Shown piece after piece: positions 10,901 through 24,599 of a DNA stretch of 64,000 nt. The stretch's first letter is position 1. The number at the start of each line of letters is the position of its first letter. Source of the stretch: Ooceraea biroi (lineage: Eukaryota > Arthropoda > Insecta > Hymenoptera > Formicidae); NCBI RefSeq assembly GCF_003672135.1, contig NC_039514.1, positions 1,302,001 through 1,366,000 on the forward strand, given 5' to 3'. Position numbers and translations under genes: made by a program. Below the pieces are notes generated by a model. It did no database searches. It worked only from the letters and a program-made list of their open reading frames with translations, and was not told the origin of the DNA.

Positions 10901-12039
10901 GTCCGACAAATCGCACTAATAGCTCCATTACTCTACTTTTAACGATTCCTTAATTGCTTAATTAGTCGTAATTATAATTTTCAAATGACAAATGTATCTC
11001 TGAATAACATCACAAACACAGACACAAAAGTATAACGAGAGTTACGAGAGTGAAAAAATTGACCGATATTTAGATGACTATGTAGGCGACATAAAATTAT
11101 AAATATCGATAATAAATAGAACGAGAGTCAGAAGCGATAGACGGCGTGTTGGCCGTTTAACTTTATTCGTATCCAAAGATTCTTTTTGTGTCGGGATAGA
11201 TATTGTCTTGCCGACCAAAATATTATCCCAAGATAATCCCTGACTGGCTAGATGGTGACAAATAAATCAGACAAACACGGATGGTGTAAGAGAGCAAATG
11301 TTTTGCCGAGGACTCTCTCTCTCTACCTATCTATTTATCTATCTATTAGAGCCGCTTCCCGGAGGAACATACAGCTTTCCACTAAAGCAGCCTACTACAA
11401 TCGTAACAACCAAGAAGAAAGCGAGCGGATAGACGTTTCTCGTGGACTTGTGAAGCAATAAACATACTTTAACGTTCTAAACGCTTGGAGTACTGTTCTC
11501 CCTGTGTCCTGACAACTGTGTTGCGAACAAGAGATCATTCTCCACCCGACAAATAACGACCCCGATTTGCAGTTGACATCTACAACTAGAAAATAATCGA
11601 AAAGATCATTAAGCGGCATTTAAAATAATCGGGATTCCGCGCGTAAGTAGTAAACGACGATTTGACTAATGTAGTCCACAGGTACTACTGTAAAGTCCAC
11701 TGTATTTATGTGGCACGAAGGGCTCGAGTTTTCTCTCGCAAATCTTCGCACGAATATTACGAATTTATAATATCAGAACAATATCAGAGAAAAGAATGCA
11801 AACTCGTTATGATTTGAATAAACCACGCTCTAAATGTGAAACTAGTAACGGAAATAACGTCACAAGCGGCACCAATATGGCGGGTAACGTACCGAGGATC
11901 GGTTGCGTCGCGAAATCGTGTCGATCGAAAGTAGCCGCTGACAGTAATCGGAGCGAACGCGAAACGGTGCCGCGACAATCCGAGTGCATCGGGGACTGCT
12001 CCGCGTAATAAATGAATACGCGTCAACGCCGTGACGGAG
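7901..12039. other. Non-coding stretch with a CpG-dense block at 8.5-9.4 kb
   Basis: Positions about 8490-9420 are strongly GC- and CpG-rich, and spurious Arg-rich frames there include one of 200 codons. A (CACCATCAC)-like run is at 10265-10285 and a (GC)n run at 10440-10462. Positions 10680-11240 are AT-rich with nothing recognisable. No gene is supported. Confidence 0.45.
11312..11347. repeat. (CT)n / (CTAT)n microsatellite
   Basis: A CT run passes into CTAT/TTAT tetranucleotide repeats (CTATCTATTTATCTATCTAT). Simple repeat with no coding implication. Confidence 0.8.
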
Positions 12040-12985
12040 ATTTATTCGTATCCTCGGCCTTGCGCGAAACCTTCCTTCGCAGAGGAGCTGATTGCGCATC
12101 TCGCAGCGCGCAGCGCGAATTCAAATTCGTCGAGACGTCGCTCACCCGTCATCGTCAGCTATGTTCACTCGCGACTAACTTCAGACAGTATGACGCTGAG
12201 ATGGTCAACGGTCGCGCGAGTTTTCGAGAGGCTGCGAAATGACGCACGGAAAGAGGACGACGAGCGGAAAGGTGAGAGTGCATTGACGTTGCGTTTGAGA
12301 GAATCCTCCCTCGGTCGCGACGGTAATCCGCGCGCGGTCGTGATAATCCGCCGGCGCGGCGGTCGAAGCATCTCGAAGCGAGTCGCAGCAGTTTCGAGGT
12401 TACGTCCATCTTTGCTTACACGCGCGGCCCGTCTTACGTTTCGCGTCGCGTCGCGCGGACGGGCCGGCCGATGATCGGTCACGGTGCGCGCGGTCACGTG
12501 CGTCGCGCCTAGCGTTCTTATCCGCGCGCACCTTCGAAATCGCGCGCGACCCGTCGTTGGCGCGCCGCGGCTCTCGCACACGCGGCCGCCAGTACGATCT
12601 CGCGCGTGCAACCGCGACAATCGCCGTCGCCTCGCGCTCTGCCGTTTCCGACGACGACGACACAACGATAAGAAGCGTCAGTTCCGCGTATCCGTGTCGC
12701 TCGCGCGGAAAACGTACGCTCCCGCTCGTGCGCGCGCGCCCGCGCGCGCCAATGTATCCCGCGTAGCGCCGTGAATTGGCGTCCCGCTATCGGTCACGTG
12801 GTCGGTGGTGGCTGTGCAAGGACCTTGTGCGTGAACGGCGGATTCGGGTACGGGTCGATAAGGGTAGTGATCGACGCGGGAAATGGCACGCAACTCGGCG
12901 CCGCTCGACGAGGCTTGACGCGGGTCATCGTGACGACGGGTACGAGGACGACAACGAGGACGACGTCTGCACCGACGCCTGTTCG
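12040..12985 (+). promoter_or_regulatory. CpG-dense candidate promoter / 5' exon ending at a consensus donor
   Basis: This is one of the two most CpG-dense stretches, with many CGCG words and E-box-like CACGTG near 12794. On the plus strand it ends in CTGTTCG|GTGAGTG (donor at 12986), close to the GTRAGT consensus. That fits a non-coding or weakly coding first exon of a plus-strand gene with a long first intron. The frames here are Arg-rich and unconvincing. The candidate exon at 46803 could belong to the same transcript, but 34 kb separates them and the link is inference only. Confidence 0.3.
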
Positions 12986-14454
12986 GTGAGTGAAAATCAT
13001 TCTGCTAAATTGGTACCGTAAGTGTGCACGCAACAACTCGACCCCGACGTCGCGACATTTTATCGTCCCGCTATCTCGCGCGGTGATTGCTGGTGGCGCT
13101 GATACAAATCGTTCGAGAGTTAACGTACGCGTTATTTGTATCAACGTTGTTTTTTAGCCAGGTATTTATTGCGTGCTTGATTGTCGCGTTATCGCGGGCC
13201 GAGACTCGCAGATAGCTGTAAGCGTATGCGGGATACGAATGTGAAATATAAATGTTTTGCAGTTACGCTTGAGTACACGTACGAATCGTTAAACCGGCTG
13301 TCCGCAAAGAACTTCCGAATTCCGTTATTTATATTGTACGTCTGAGATTCGCGCGACCGTGCCGGCTTATTGCCAGACGGAGACTGTTATTTACGCCGTT
13401 TGAGGAATGCCGTACTTTCTCGCGGGGCGTAATTGTAGCGTTTCGTTCGTTCGTGGACAAGGCGGTGACACGGCTTCCTGGTTATCTAGCTTTCGTGGCG
13501 CAGTTTCGAGTTTCGAGATTAGTCGAGCATTGACTCATTCAATGAAACCACGTGCTAGTTCATCGCCGTCGCGCTTCGTTCTGCGAATTCGAAAATATCA
13601 CGGTGCGCGTCGCAAGCTATTTTTAGCCGCTTCATCACGTACACGCGTCGATCGGTCGTTGTAATACAAAGTGCATCTTGATTGGGACGCAGAAATTCGT
13701 TAGAACTGGATGCACGCTGCGCGAATATTTCGACTATCATGTGCACTCTCTTTCTCTCTTTTTCATACACGTGTGTGAAGAATCTCCTTGAGTTTCAATG
13801 TAGAACTTTAGAGACGGCGGTCACCGGAAGTACAGACTGCTGATAGCGGAACTCGCGTTGAAATAGAGCCTGCGAGCGCGGAGTACACTCTTGCGAAAAA
13901 GTTCGTGGTCTGCCTCCGCGATCAAACTTGATCTTGAAATCCACGAAACGTGCACGATATTTAAATTATATTAATCTTTACGATTATATCTATACGAGTT
14001 CTCTTCGCTTTCTGAAGTACCTACTTTTTGGATATTCGAAAACTGCGTTATTTGTCATTCGTTGTTTCAAAGTGCGTGATGATCGTTATAAATCGCTGTG
14101 TCGATTCTGCCTCAACACAGAAACGCCAGGAATACTTGATTACTTTCTGTATATCCAAGAAGATACATTTTTCGTTGGCGCGTAACCGCAGGCTAAGATA
14201 TCGCGTATAAAGTCACGTTCGTAGCTAACAAGCGTTCCGTTAAGCGAGAAATATTATAATTATACCCTACGTTCAACACACATGAAAATATACTCTTTGT
14301 TTTGCCCTTTATCAAACGGGTTTATACCGCGGCGAGATAGAGCAACGTTTGCGCGATGTAACTCGAACGTCAACTGCAACCGCAAATGACGGAGTCTCGT
14401 AGGCTGCCATTAGAAATATCACAGGATGATTACGCGTGTGTCTATGCGTTTTAT

Positions 14455-14505
14455 GGTGTGCGTGTGCGTGCGTGTGTGTGTGTGTGTGCGCGCGCGCGCG
14501 CGTGT
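14455..14505. repeat. (GT)n / (GC)n alternating purine-pyrimidine microsatellite
   Basis: GTGTGCGTGCGTGTG passes into GCGCGCGCGCGCG, giving about 50 bp of alternating purine-pyrimidine DNA, a sequence type with Z-DNA potential. No gene nearby is supported. Confidence 0.85.
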
Positions 14506-17500
14506 ACGCAAATGAAAAGAAAACGCAGCAGCGCGCGGATGCAACCTTATCCCGCGGGTTTGAAGTAACTATTGCGCCTGACAGAGACGAATCGCGCCAT
14601 TAGGCTTTAGTAAAATGACAATTTATATCGTGGTGTCCCGTGAAATGGTCCTTCCGTCAAAACGCGCACGGCGGGATCAATCAAGAGCCCTCGTTCGTGC
14701 GAGACAACTCGCTGCATATTGCATTGATCGACTTTGCCTGAACTTATGATCATTACCGTTTGTCGGATACACGAAAACACAAATTCTGCACACTAGATAG
14801 ATCTGTAGAGTCCTCAATTCGCGTATATTATACAACACAAAAGACGATTGTGCTGCTTCTATACAATCGCAGAGCTTCTATTCGATCGCGTAATTATAAA
14901 TCCCTGAAAAACGTAGCGTCGAACAGAGAGAACGCTGCTCGTACAAACGCTCAGAACGCCGGAGCGCTCTCTCTCTCTCCCTCTGTATCTGATTTTCAGA
15001 CAGCCGTGTAACATATCTCGGCGATCTGACGTCTGCTTCCGATCAGGCGAAAACAATCGCAGCAAACAAAGCCTGCCGATCGGTCGGCGCGTATATCGAT
15101 CGTCAAGAGGGCCCGACATCGGCAAGCTCGACTCAATGTGCACATTCATAATCGTCCGTCGATCGGAAGGCGAACGCCTCCGGGCGCCCCGGTGCTTAAC
15201 GAGACGCGCGGTGCATCGTCGCCGACGTTTCTCCTCGTCTTTGTCCTTAACCTCCTCCTTCTCCACCAACGCCGCCTCCGCCGCGTCGTTGTCGTCGTCG
15301 TAGCAAAACGATACGACGGTCGTTAGCTTTTCTACGAGCGGCTTTACGGGCGCGCACACCCAGCCGTAGAATCCAGCTCGATGGTCTATCGCGCTGCCCG
15401 ACCGCGCGCGCTGTATCGAGGCGGAGTGAGCAGATAAGATAGCGGCCGGTTATCGACTCGCTTACACTTGGTTCACCTGCGAGTCCGAGGTGCCCCTTAT
15501 CTCGGCCTTTTATCTCTGACCTCTGCTCCGCGAGCCGCCGTTGATATCGCGCCGCGTTACGGCGCGACCACGAAATGTCTGCGCTCGTATGCACGATACC
15601 TATAATGTCTACATCGCGATGGCGTATTCGCCATCCACACATCCCTCGTTCCCTCGGGTGTTCTTTTCCCTCTTCTCCCCTCTTTCCCTTTGCTCCTCGA
15701 TGTAATTTTTCCGCTCGGGTTTCTCCGTCGTCCTTTGCCCCGTCCTCGATGCAGCGCGCGATTCTCAGCGGTTCATGGAAGGTGAACGGACTGACGTGAC
15801 TTTTGCCATCGAATATATAGGCGTGATAAGGTATTGAACGATATCGTGGTCATATGTTCAACGCGTTCGAATCTATAAATGTGACTGTTCGGAATATATC
15901 GAATTAGCTAGTCGCTGCTCGCGGTCACGAAATGTCGAGCTATTTTTATTTACCCCGATCTCACCGGAGAGAGCAGATAGAGATGCATAGACTTGCCTCG
16001 GGGCAGAAAAGGTGGAATGAGCCCTTCTCATCTTACAGACTTGTTAGCGTTCCATGCGCGAACTCAAAATCGTCAGGAGAATCTATACCCGCGCGTAGGA
16101 ACTTTGTAGCCTCTTCGTGGCGGGATATTACACCTCGCTTAAGAATTCGGCGTGACTTTTGATACTTTTTTAGGGCTGCCCTCGATCACGAGCCCACAGG
16201 TACCATACCTTCCGCTCTAATTTCCAGAATCGCTTTCGTTCCATCATCCTCCGGCGTCTCTTTCGCGCTCGTTCTTCTTCTTTCGCCCCATCTCTCCGTA
16301 CCTCATCTCCCTTTCTCGCTTCATCTCTCTCCGAGCTTGTCTTCGTTCCACGAAGATGCGATCTTGTCCACCGACCACGCCTTCGCGGCGTTCCGCGTGC
16401 GTCGATCTTGTTGCGGGTCCCCTCGGTCCGCCACTTCTCTTTTCCTGCCGTAGGTGAGAAAGAAGGGAAAAACGAAGATCGAGAGGCACGAGAGGTTCCA
16501 TGGCCTCTTCGGGGAGGCTGCTGCAGTCGCGACACTCGGTGACGGCGTCGAGCCGACTTCTTGGTCATTTACTCTCATAAAGTAAATCTCGTTTCGTCGC
16601 CGATGATCGGCTATCCTCCTGTCGTCCGTCGCCATCCTCATTTTGATGGACGGCACTTCCGTCACCATCTCCGACGTTCCTCGTCGTGCATCGGTGCCCC
16701 GCAAAAAATCGGCTGCGCTCGGCCGGAACCTCATAACCGCGTGTTACTCCGCGTGCTTCTTCTCTTAGCGGCCACGCTGATTTCTCGCGCGTTCTCCGCT
16801 TCGCGACACGTCGCGCGCGCTCGTTTCCTTCACTCAGGATAAATTCTCCTAGGTGCGTATCGCGCGTTGCTTTTCCGTCCGAATGGTGATGGACGAGCGT
16901 ACTCTATCTCCCGATAATGCCGTCCTTTAAACGCACGGCCGTGCGTGTCTAAGACTCTGTCGATTTTACTATACCCGATAATGAGGCGTCATCGTCGGAG
17001 AGGTCACATAGGCACGAAGCGCTGCCGCTACCGTGTGCCAGTGAGGTTTTATCGCGAGGTCGCTTATTTTCGTGCGTCATTACCGCGATAGTCGTGCATT
17101 TCAGCAGAGCTTATCAGGACCTCAGGAAATGCAACCAACATGTGACGGAGAATTGTGCGACTACTGGTCAATCCTAAAATACTTTACGATTTTCCACGGT
17201 AGAAACGTAAGACATTGTACTTGGCTCAAGAGAAAATAGTAACTTGACACACATATTATTTGTGCAACCGGTATTTTACCGTTGAGGGTACATTACAGAG
17301 GAACGATCTTTTAACGATAGAATATACAGTGTTTCGTGTATTTGTATACCGCGTGTATGCTTCTCTGTGCGCTTCTCCGCGCCGACAATTCTCTCTTAAA
17401 TCGCGAATTCCTTTTTCTCTCACGATTCTTGTCGAACACTTTTCGTACACCGTGCTACCCATGGTTGGACTCGTTCGCTTTCTCTCTCTCTCTTTCCTTC

Positions 17501-17542
17501 GATCAGAGATTCGTGTAAAGAGTATGCGACCGTATGCTACAC

Positions 17543-17562
17543 GCGCGTGTGTGTGTGTGTGC
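17543..17562. repeat. Short (GT)n microsatellite
   Basis: CGCGTGTGTGTGTGTGTG, about 20 bp, adjoining a GC-rich word. Confidence 0.7.
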
Positions 17563-17794
17563 ACGTATGTACGACGCGCGGCAAACAAGAGGGCAGGTGG
17601 AAGGTTGTGCAACCTGTTGCTCCATCGCTGGGACGAGAGCGAACAGTAGGATGAGCCCGTTCGGGTTTGGTTGCGGGTCGGCATGAGACAGCACACCGGA
17701 GGAACATTCCGCTCGTGGGTATAGCAATCACAATGGGGCGAGTCTCCCTTCACGCACACGCACACATGTTCCCTCTCCTCGTCGCCCTTCGTCT

Positions 17795-17990
17795 TCTTTC
17801 TTCTTCTTCTTCTTCTGGTCCTTCTGCTCGTCCTCCTCCTCCTCTTCGTTCTCCTCTTTCTCGTCTTTGCTGCTTCATCTCGTTCTCTTCATCTCCTTCT
17901 ACTACTCCACCCGATGTTGCACTCTCCTCTCGAGCCATCTTCTTCTTCCTCTTCTTCTCCGGCAGCCTCCTCCTCTTTCTCTTCTCGGAC
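17795..17990. repeat. Pyrimidine-rich low-complexity tract
   Basis: About 200 bp of almost pure C/T on the plus strand, with (TTC)n near 17798-17815 and CTCCTCCTCCTC near 17833. Apparent Ser/Leu-rich (plus) and Glu/Arg-rich (minus) frames are artefacts of this composition. Confidence 0.75.
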
Positions 17991-20900
17991 ATCGCGCCCT
18001 CAGGACACGATCCCGATCTGACATGATTTGCATAATTCCAGTATCTCCGCCCAGGCGTTCAGCTGCTCAATTATTAGCTGGAATTTAAGACGTGTTTAAG
18101 AAAATAGCTCGACCCGGCCGCTTTTTGCTTCTGCCGATTTGCGAAGTGCCTCGCATCGTCTCGCCTCGTTTCGCCTCGTATCGCGCGACGTTGTGCTGCG
18201 CGCGATGGACGAACTTTATCGACGCCCGAAAAGTGAATCTTTTTTCATGCCTTCGCCGTGCATCTCTATTTGGTTGCGGCACGGGGCGTTTATCAACGGG
18301 TGTCTATCGTGCCAGCCGAGGAATTCGCTTCTCTCGAGCTTTATGCGGAATTAGGTCGGCCCTTCGGTTGATGGGCTATGAAATCTCCCTTTGACGAAAC
18401 GTAGATGGAAATTTATTGTGGTATTTTAACGATCTCTGATAGCAGTATATTTTTGAACAATCTTGCAACGACAACCGAAGGACAAAGTGTTAATTAACCA
18501 TGTAGTTTCTGTCATAACAACGAACCGCTGACGAGTTTAATTATCGTTCATTATCAATGCGCGAACCTAGTTGCAACGTTATCAAGCAACATGTTTTTAT
18601 CTGCTCAATATGGTAACAAGGTCCACTGCACTTGTAGAGATAGTTCATTGCTCACTTTCACGCGAGTAAAAATATTTTTAATGGTAAAATGGTTAAAGTT
18701 TCCTTTTTATTTATATGAATATTATTGTCCCGGTTTACTGCACCCGGACAAATGCATCCATCATTCCGCGGAAAGGGCCGATAACGCATGCATCCACCCG
18801 CCTATTGGATTTACGGACACGACGTTTTGCGATCGTGCCCTACGAGATTCGATCTGAAATTAGAGTTTTATTAAAGGCAACGGTAGTTTCCGCTTAGCCG
18901 GCTTAACAGCAATCGTTCCATACGGCCCTACGCGCTATCACCTCTCATTATCTCCCTTTCTGCATCTGAATCTAACTATCGTCATTTCATCTCTCTTCCT
19001 TCTTCCGTCGCGATACCTGCAGTGCGTCTACGTGCCACGCCGATATCATCAACGTCTTGTGTGCCGTATCCTGTTATATTGCGTCTGTTCTCCGCGTCCT
19101 TATCTGCCTTTGCCATCGTGCTCCTCATGCGCGTTTGTCCCTTCTGTACTCCAGCCCCCTTTACATTGTAAAATACACATTCGCATAAAAACGCGACAGT
19201 GGTGTAATATCTTTCAGCTGATGCGGAGGGATACGTCGCTTTTGCCTCTCCTCCCTCACTCCGATCGCCGTTTGTCTCGCACGAATGTGCTACATCGCGG
19301 GCCTTATGTACTCAGCAATTTCGTTGATTAAAGTGCGCCCTCATCGCTGATATCTTCCATTAATATCGCCATCGGTCCGGACGCGCCGTCGCGCCGCGAC
19401 TCGCGTATCGCCGCATGCCCTCAATGTGTGCTTCTGGCCTCCAAGAGATGAATCAGATGCAACGCGTTAGGGCGCATTCCCACTGATCAGTCAGCCACGA
19501 AGTGTGGCTGCGCTAATGCTCCGATCTATCGACACGTCTTTATAATCCGTTTTATCGCTTGGATACTCGGCAGTTCGTTCATCCCTCGTGCCAGCCGGCG
19601 AACAATACTATATACATGTCGGCGATCGATGTGCTATAGATATATCATAATATGCGGAAAAGTACCGTACTTGCACACACTGCACGTGGACGCTCTTGCG
19701 TACACACTTTGTACGCGAGTGCGATACCTCGAGCAAGTTGGACAACAACGACCGAAAGCTTATTTGTTTCTCGACTCGTTTATATGTCTATTTTCGAAGG
19801 TAGAGCCAACTGTCGTCTGTATCGGCACTATCGGATTTACTATAAATATTGCATGCATATCGCTATTGATCGCCCTAGTTTTTCAATTGTCTCTGAAGCG
19901 TCTCGATCGATAGTATTGCAAGTTATTGGTCGGCGAAACTGTCACGTTCCCGCTAGAGGGATCTCTCTCTTTCTCTCTCATGAGAAATAAGAGATTAGTG
20001 TAAACCAAGATTTAAAATGTCACACGAATTTATATAAATGATATATTTTAATAAGGTTCCCAAAATTTTATTCGTTTTGGACGGGATGTTAGAATCCCAA
20101 TGCAACTGAACTCGGTGTCTAGTTAATCGGTGGAAACGCACCCTTACGCTGAAGGCGGTACAAGAAGCAGGGCCGACAGGGCGAGGCGTATCGGCATGCT
20201 CTCTTTAAAGGCGTTGGGCGTTCACCCCGACCTCGCCAGCCCGGTGCAACTGGTTCGAATGCATATTGCCTAGTGCAAGAGGTGCACTACTGTGGTAGCG
20301 CGCCCCTCGTTCCCCCGTGAGCTCTCAGTCTCTATCTCTCTTTTTTCTCCTCTCTCTCGCGCGTAGGAGCTCGCCTAATGGAGCTCGCAGCGACATGTAC
20401 AGCGCTTAGACGTCGTCCTGGCAAGCTGCTCGAGCATTTTGACATTTACTGCCCGGTTGCTACTGCTTGTCGTTTTCGTAGAAACGATGGAGCACTGACG
20501 AATAAAATATTGCAGGTAGCCAGCAGCAGGAGGAACGTCGAATTATTGGGAACCGGAAGTTTACGAGACTCCCGCCCGCGATTTACGGCTTACGAAGTGG
20601 AGAGGAATGTGGCATTCCCTGTGGTTGTGTGCAAGGGCCTCCTTGACGTCCCGCTATGTTTAATCGGACGGAAAGCGTATACTTTTTACGCCCGACTAAA
20701 TCATGCGGATCGAGTTTTTCTTTTTTTTTTTCACTCGACGGTCGTTGTATTTAACGCATTCTTTGTGTGCCGAATCGTTGACGTGCGAATTATCAAACGG
20801 ATAATTTAATCGTGCCGGTCAGATTTATGGACGCGCGCGATGCACCGTGTTCTCGATTTCTTCCCGCTCGGGAGTATTGTAATGCGGATTAGTATGCGGT

Positions 20901-23014
20901 CTCCTCGCAACATCCATAAATGCATGTACTTGTTATTTATGCCGGCTGGTTCATGCAAGCGTAATTATGTTATCTTCATCCGATGAGTAACGGCTGTTGC
21001 TTTACCTCGCTTTTATACCGCCGCTTATCGTGTGTAAAGCGCACGAAAATATATTAGCGAAGGGTTAAAATTTCATGATTCACGCCCGCAGACGTGCGGC
21101 AGACGTCTCGATACATGTTCTCTTTGGCGAATACGATAAGAGACGTACCAGATCTGCCGCAAATAAGCTATTACCGTCTCGCCACTTTATCTTATCGGAT
21201 ACGTTGTCATTACTCTGATAACGCTATCCAAAATGTTTTATGAGGACGATTAAAATCTCATATTTTAAAAATTTTTTAAATCACTCTCCTACAGGTTCCA
21301 TGAACGGATATATTCGGCACTCTTCTATTTGACGAAATTCTCGCGAGGTTTTGATGAAAATGTCTCATTTGCGGCTCATCTCTCGATATTACTTTTCCAG
21401 CAAATCTCCAATTAGCAAGAAAGCTCTCGTTGACGAACGCTATCGAACATCGCGATCCGATCGAACTTCCGGGACTTTCCGAACAAAGGGCTTTGTTTTC
21501 GCTTAGCATAAATTTTCTTCTTACCACGTGTACCGCGGTGTGCCGACTGTACAGAGAGAGAGGGCATATGGTACTTTTCTGATGACACAGTCGCTACAAT
21601 TTCTTAGTTTGCCCTCTCCCGCTAATGGATACAAAGGGATAATGGCAAGCTAACGCCACTGCCGTGGATTATCGCATAACAGAAGCAAGAAAGAGAGACG
21701 GTTGACCATTAATGGCACGGTACTCCTGATAGGGACCGCTTTTGTTTTATCGGTACAATTGCATACTGGTAACGCAAAACAACCCTAGTCGCGTAATGGA
21801 TACTCTCGAATGCACGCGGCGGCCATTGATGTGAATGATAAAACCGGTATTGATTTTCCAACTACTAGCATTCCGACCCGACGCGAAATCGGTGAAAAAG
21901 TCCGTTTAATGGCCGCGATTGCGCGACTGCGGCGCCAAAGCGAAAGTAAATTGCGCGAGAATTTCGTTCATGGACAAAAATAGATCGCGCAGATCTTTTT
22001 TCATCACTCATTATTTTTCGCGAGGCTCGTCAAATCGTTACGCTTGTTACAGTTTCGCAAATCGCGTATGGCAATTTGCAAAATCGCTCTTGGAACTGCT
22101 GATCACTGTGTGCTTCGGAGATTCGAATTCAGGAGAGGATAAATGAAAACTCAGCTGTTACCGCGAGTCAACACTCTTTCACCACACGCTCAGCTGATCG
22201 CTATTAATGTGACCACTCGACGCACACGTGTGCGCTGCTCGTGCGCACGATGAGGTACACGGGGGCATAAGTGGCCGGCCGTGCATGCCTCAAGCGATGG
22301 TGGCGGTTTTTCTCTGGCCGTGAAGGTCCAAAAGAAATCCGCCGCAATTAACGACTCCGTAAATTTACATACGTCGGCGATCGGCGGGGATAAATGGCCA
22401 GAAGTCGCGCCGCACGGTGAACGGTGGGGAGCAAGACGACGGATAAATAATCGTGTGTATTCTCGGCATTGGAAAAAGGACGGACCTTCATTTACCGCAT
22501 CGATTTCGTGTCTTCATTCAAAAATTTATTCTGGCTCCCCTTGCGCTCGGAGTCGTACGATATCGCGGCGATGATTAACAATATCGATTTGCTAAAAAAT
22601 GAACGAGTTTGTTAGCAAAATGAATCAAAGCCACTTTCACGATTAACGTGATTGTTGCAGCTATCACGTAGAAAATTAGACGGATTTTACACGATGCTGT
22701 TACAGTCATTGGTGAGAAAAGCCATTTCATGGTTTCTATCAAGGACTCCTTCACCGTCGTCCGATTTCGTTCATCCGTCCGTCAACGTCGATCAGCGAAC
22801 AAAAAGAAATCGGTGACGAGGAGAGAATCGTGTACACTGATCGGCAAGGCACGTCGATGCCTCCAACCGAGAATAAGGGACCACCTTGCCGCAGGGGTTG
22901 AGAAAGAGACCCGAGAAGTTACCTTACGGAATGGTGTACGTCTACCTACCGCGCTCGAGCTGATTGCGAAAATAAACATTCATTATTGTAATTACTTTCT
23001 GCGACGTGGCTGTG

Positions 23015-23140
23015 CGGAGAGAGAAAGAGAGAGAGAAGGAGAGAGAAAGGCTTCACGATCATGGGGTCTGGAAACGAGGGAGACGGCGCGAGACAGAGAA
23101 AGAAAGGAGGCAGGTAATAAGAAAGAAAGAGAGTAAGGAA
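23015..23140 (+). repeat. Purine-rich GAGA tract
   Basis: Dense GAGAGAAAGAGAGAGAGAAGGAGAG followed by further A/G-rich sequence. Frames across it (Glu/Arg/Lys-rich) are not credible genes. Confidence 0.7.
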
Positions 23141-24599
23141 GGGCGAGCATGTGCGAGACGGAGACGGGCTGCAGCGCATGTATATCTGTAACGAGAGTTT
23201 CATTGACGTGGTCGTCGTGTCTGTGGCGGGTTAATTACAAAGTCGAACCGACGATTCCTTCATTAGCGAAAAGGAATCACTTGAATCCGTTCCCGCGGTC
23301 AGGCGAGACGAATCCTGCTCGTTTGCATCCGCGCGCGGGGCCGCCCGGAACGTGTAGCTTTCACGTGAGGGATAAGGAGCAAGTAAAAAAAAAGGAAAAG
23401 AGAGCGGGGAGGAGGGGACTGAACGCGCGCCGAGAGCAGGCCCCGCGTGATCGATCTGTGAGCTGTTCGGTTGTCCTCGCGGGAAGAAAGTTCGTAATTT
23501 AGTCGATGCGAGCAGCCATGCGGATATGCGCTTGCATATGACGCGCGATAAAAGTGGCTCTCACGAAGAATAAGGGATGGGGATAAATGCAGAGAGAAAA
23601 AGAGAGAAAGAACGAGTGCACCGACCTTCGAGCGACATTCTTTCCGCCGGGTATAATCAAGATCGACGTTCCGTGCAATTAAAAAAGGGGCCATCTCGGT
23701 GTAAACTATATTCTTCAATCTTGTTCTCGTTGCTAACAGATCGATCCTCTTACGGATACAGGCATGTCCACGTATCGAAGGGTTTAAACAAACACTTCGT
23801 CGGAGAACGCTGGTACAAACATAGCATGTGCGATCCTCATGGGAAAAAAACAAATTTCTCAGGATGACGTTTAAATCGAGAAATGACATTATCGACCACG
23901 TATTCTCGTCCAGAAAAACAAAATTCCAATTTTTTTACCACGATAACACATCATATTCATTGCGGAACCTTGACACCGCCCTCGGGAGTTTGGTGGGAAA
24001 ACCGTGGTGTCCGAAAAAGAACGGAGCGGAAAGTGCCGCATGCCGTGCGGATCACGCGGATAAAGCGTCCTGCGTGCGCGGTGCCGTGAATTAATTATCA
24101 CCCTGTGGGCCCTGTGTTCGTATTTTTAATCGGTTCGCCGGGGCCTCGACCTCGCATCGTTGCGCGTGCTCGCGCGCGCGTGTCGTTTCCACCTATAAAA
24201 CGTTCGTCGTGCGGCAGTATTTCACGCCTGCCCACGCGCGCGCCCTTAAGTCGCAGGGAGCAAGAGACGGTGAAGGGTACGAAGGTGGCAGGATCGAGAG
24301 GGAACCTAGGGTCTTGTCGCTTGCTTGCCGCAGGTGCATCTCTGCTCGAGTGCGCGCGCGGAACTGCAGTTCCCGTTTGCGCGCCCGCACGCTCGCGCGA
24401 AATGGCGGTAATATCGTACGGTTATGCCTGCATTTAATGCACCGGCGGACAGGCTACACAGGGTATGTTTGTGGCCGGTGTCGCATGTACGTCCGGCTGT
24501 TAGGGCCATTGCTATACGTGTAAACGGCATATCCCCGATGCACGATTCGCGCACCGATATGGACCTGCCGTTTGACTTGAGAAAAAGTAAAAGTTTTCA

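Larger units (their letters stand above)
12986..24599. other. Long non-coding stretch (possible intron)
   Basis: No convincing coding exon. Contents are a T-rich plus-strand frame ending CRFCLNTETPGILDYF at 14100-14180 (see findings), microsatellites near 14455 and 17543, pyrimidine-rich tracts near 15650-15750 and 16230-16340, and a small perfect hairpin TAGTGCA-AGAGG-TGCACTA near 20272-20290. The remainder shows no recognisable gene, RNA or transposon. Confidence 0.45.

Noticed and set aside
19629..19913. 94-codon frame with two hydrophobic segments
   Set aside because: Begins with an ATG and looks membrane-like, but there is no similarity I recognise and no flanking splice or poly(A) signals. 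Length is within chance expectation.
20272..20290. Perfect hairpin TAGTGCA-AGAGG-TGCACTA as a microRNA precursor
   Set aside because: A 7-bp stem is far too short for a precursor, and flanking sequence does not extend the pairing.
22840..22865. AAGGCACG followed by GATGCC resembling miR-124
   Set aside because: Several core positions differ and no complementary arm is present nearby.
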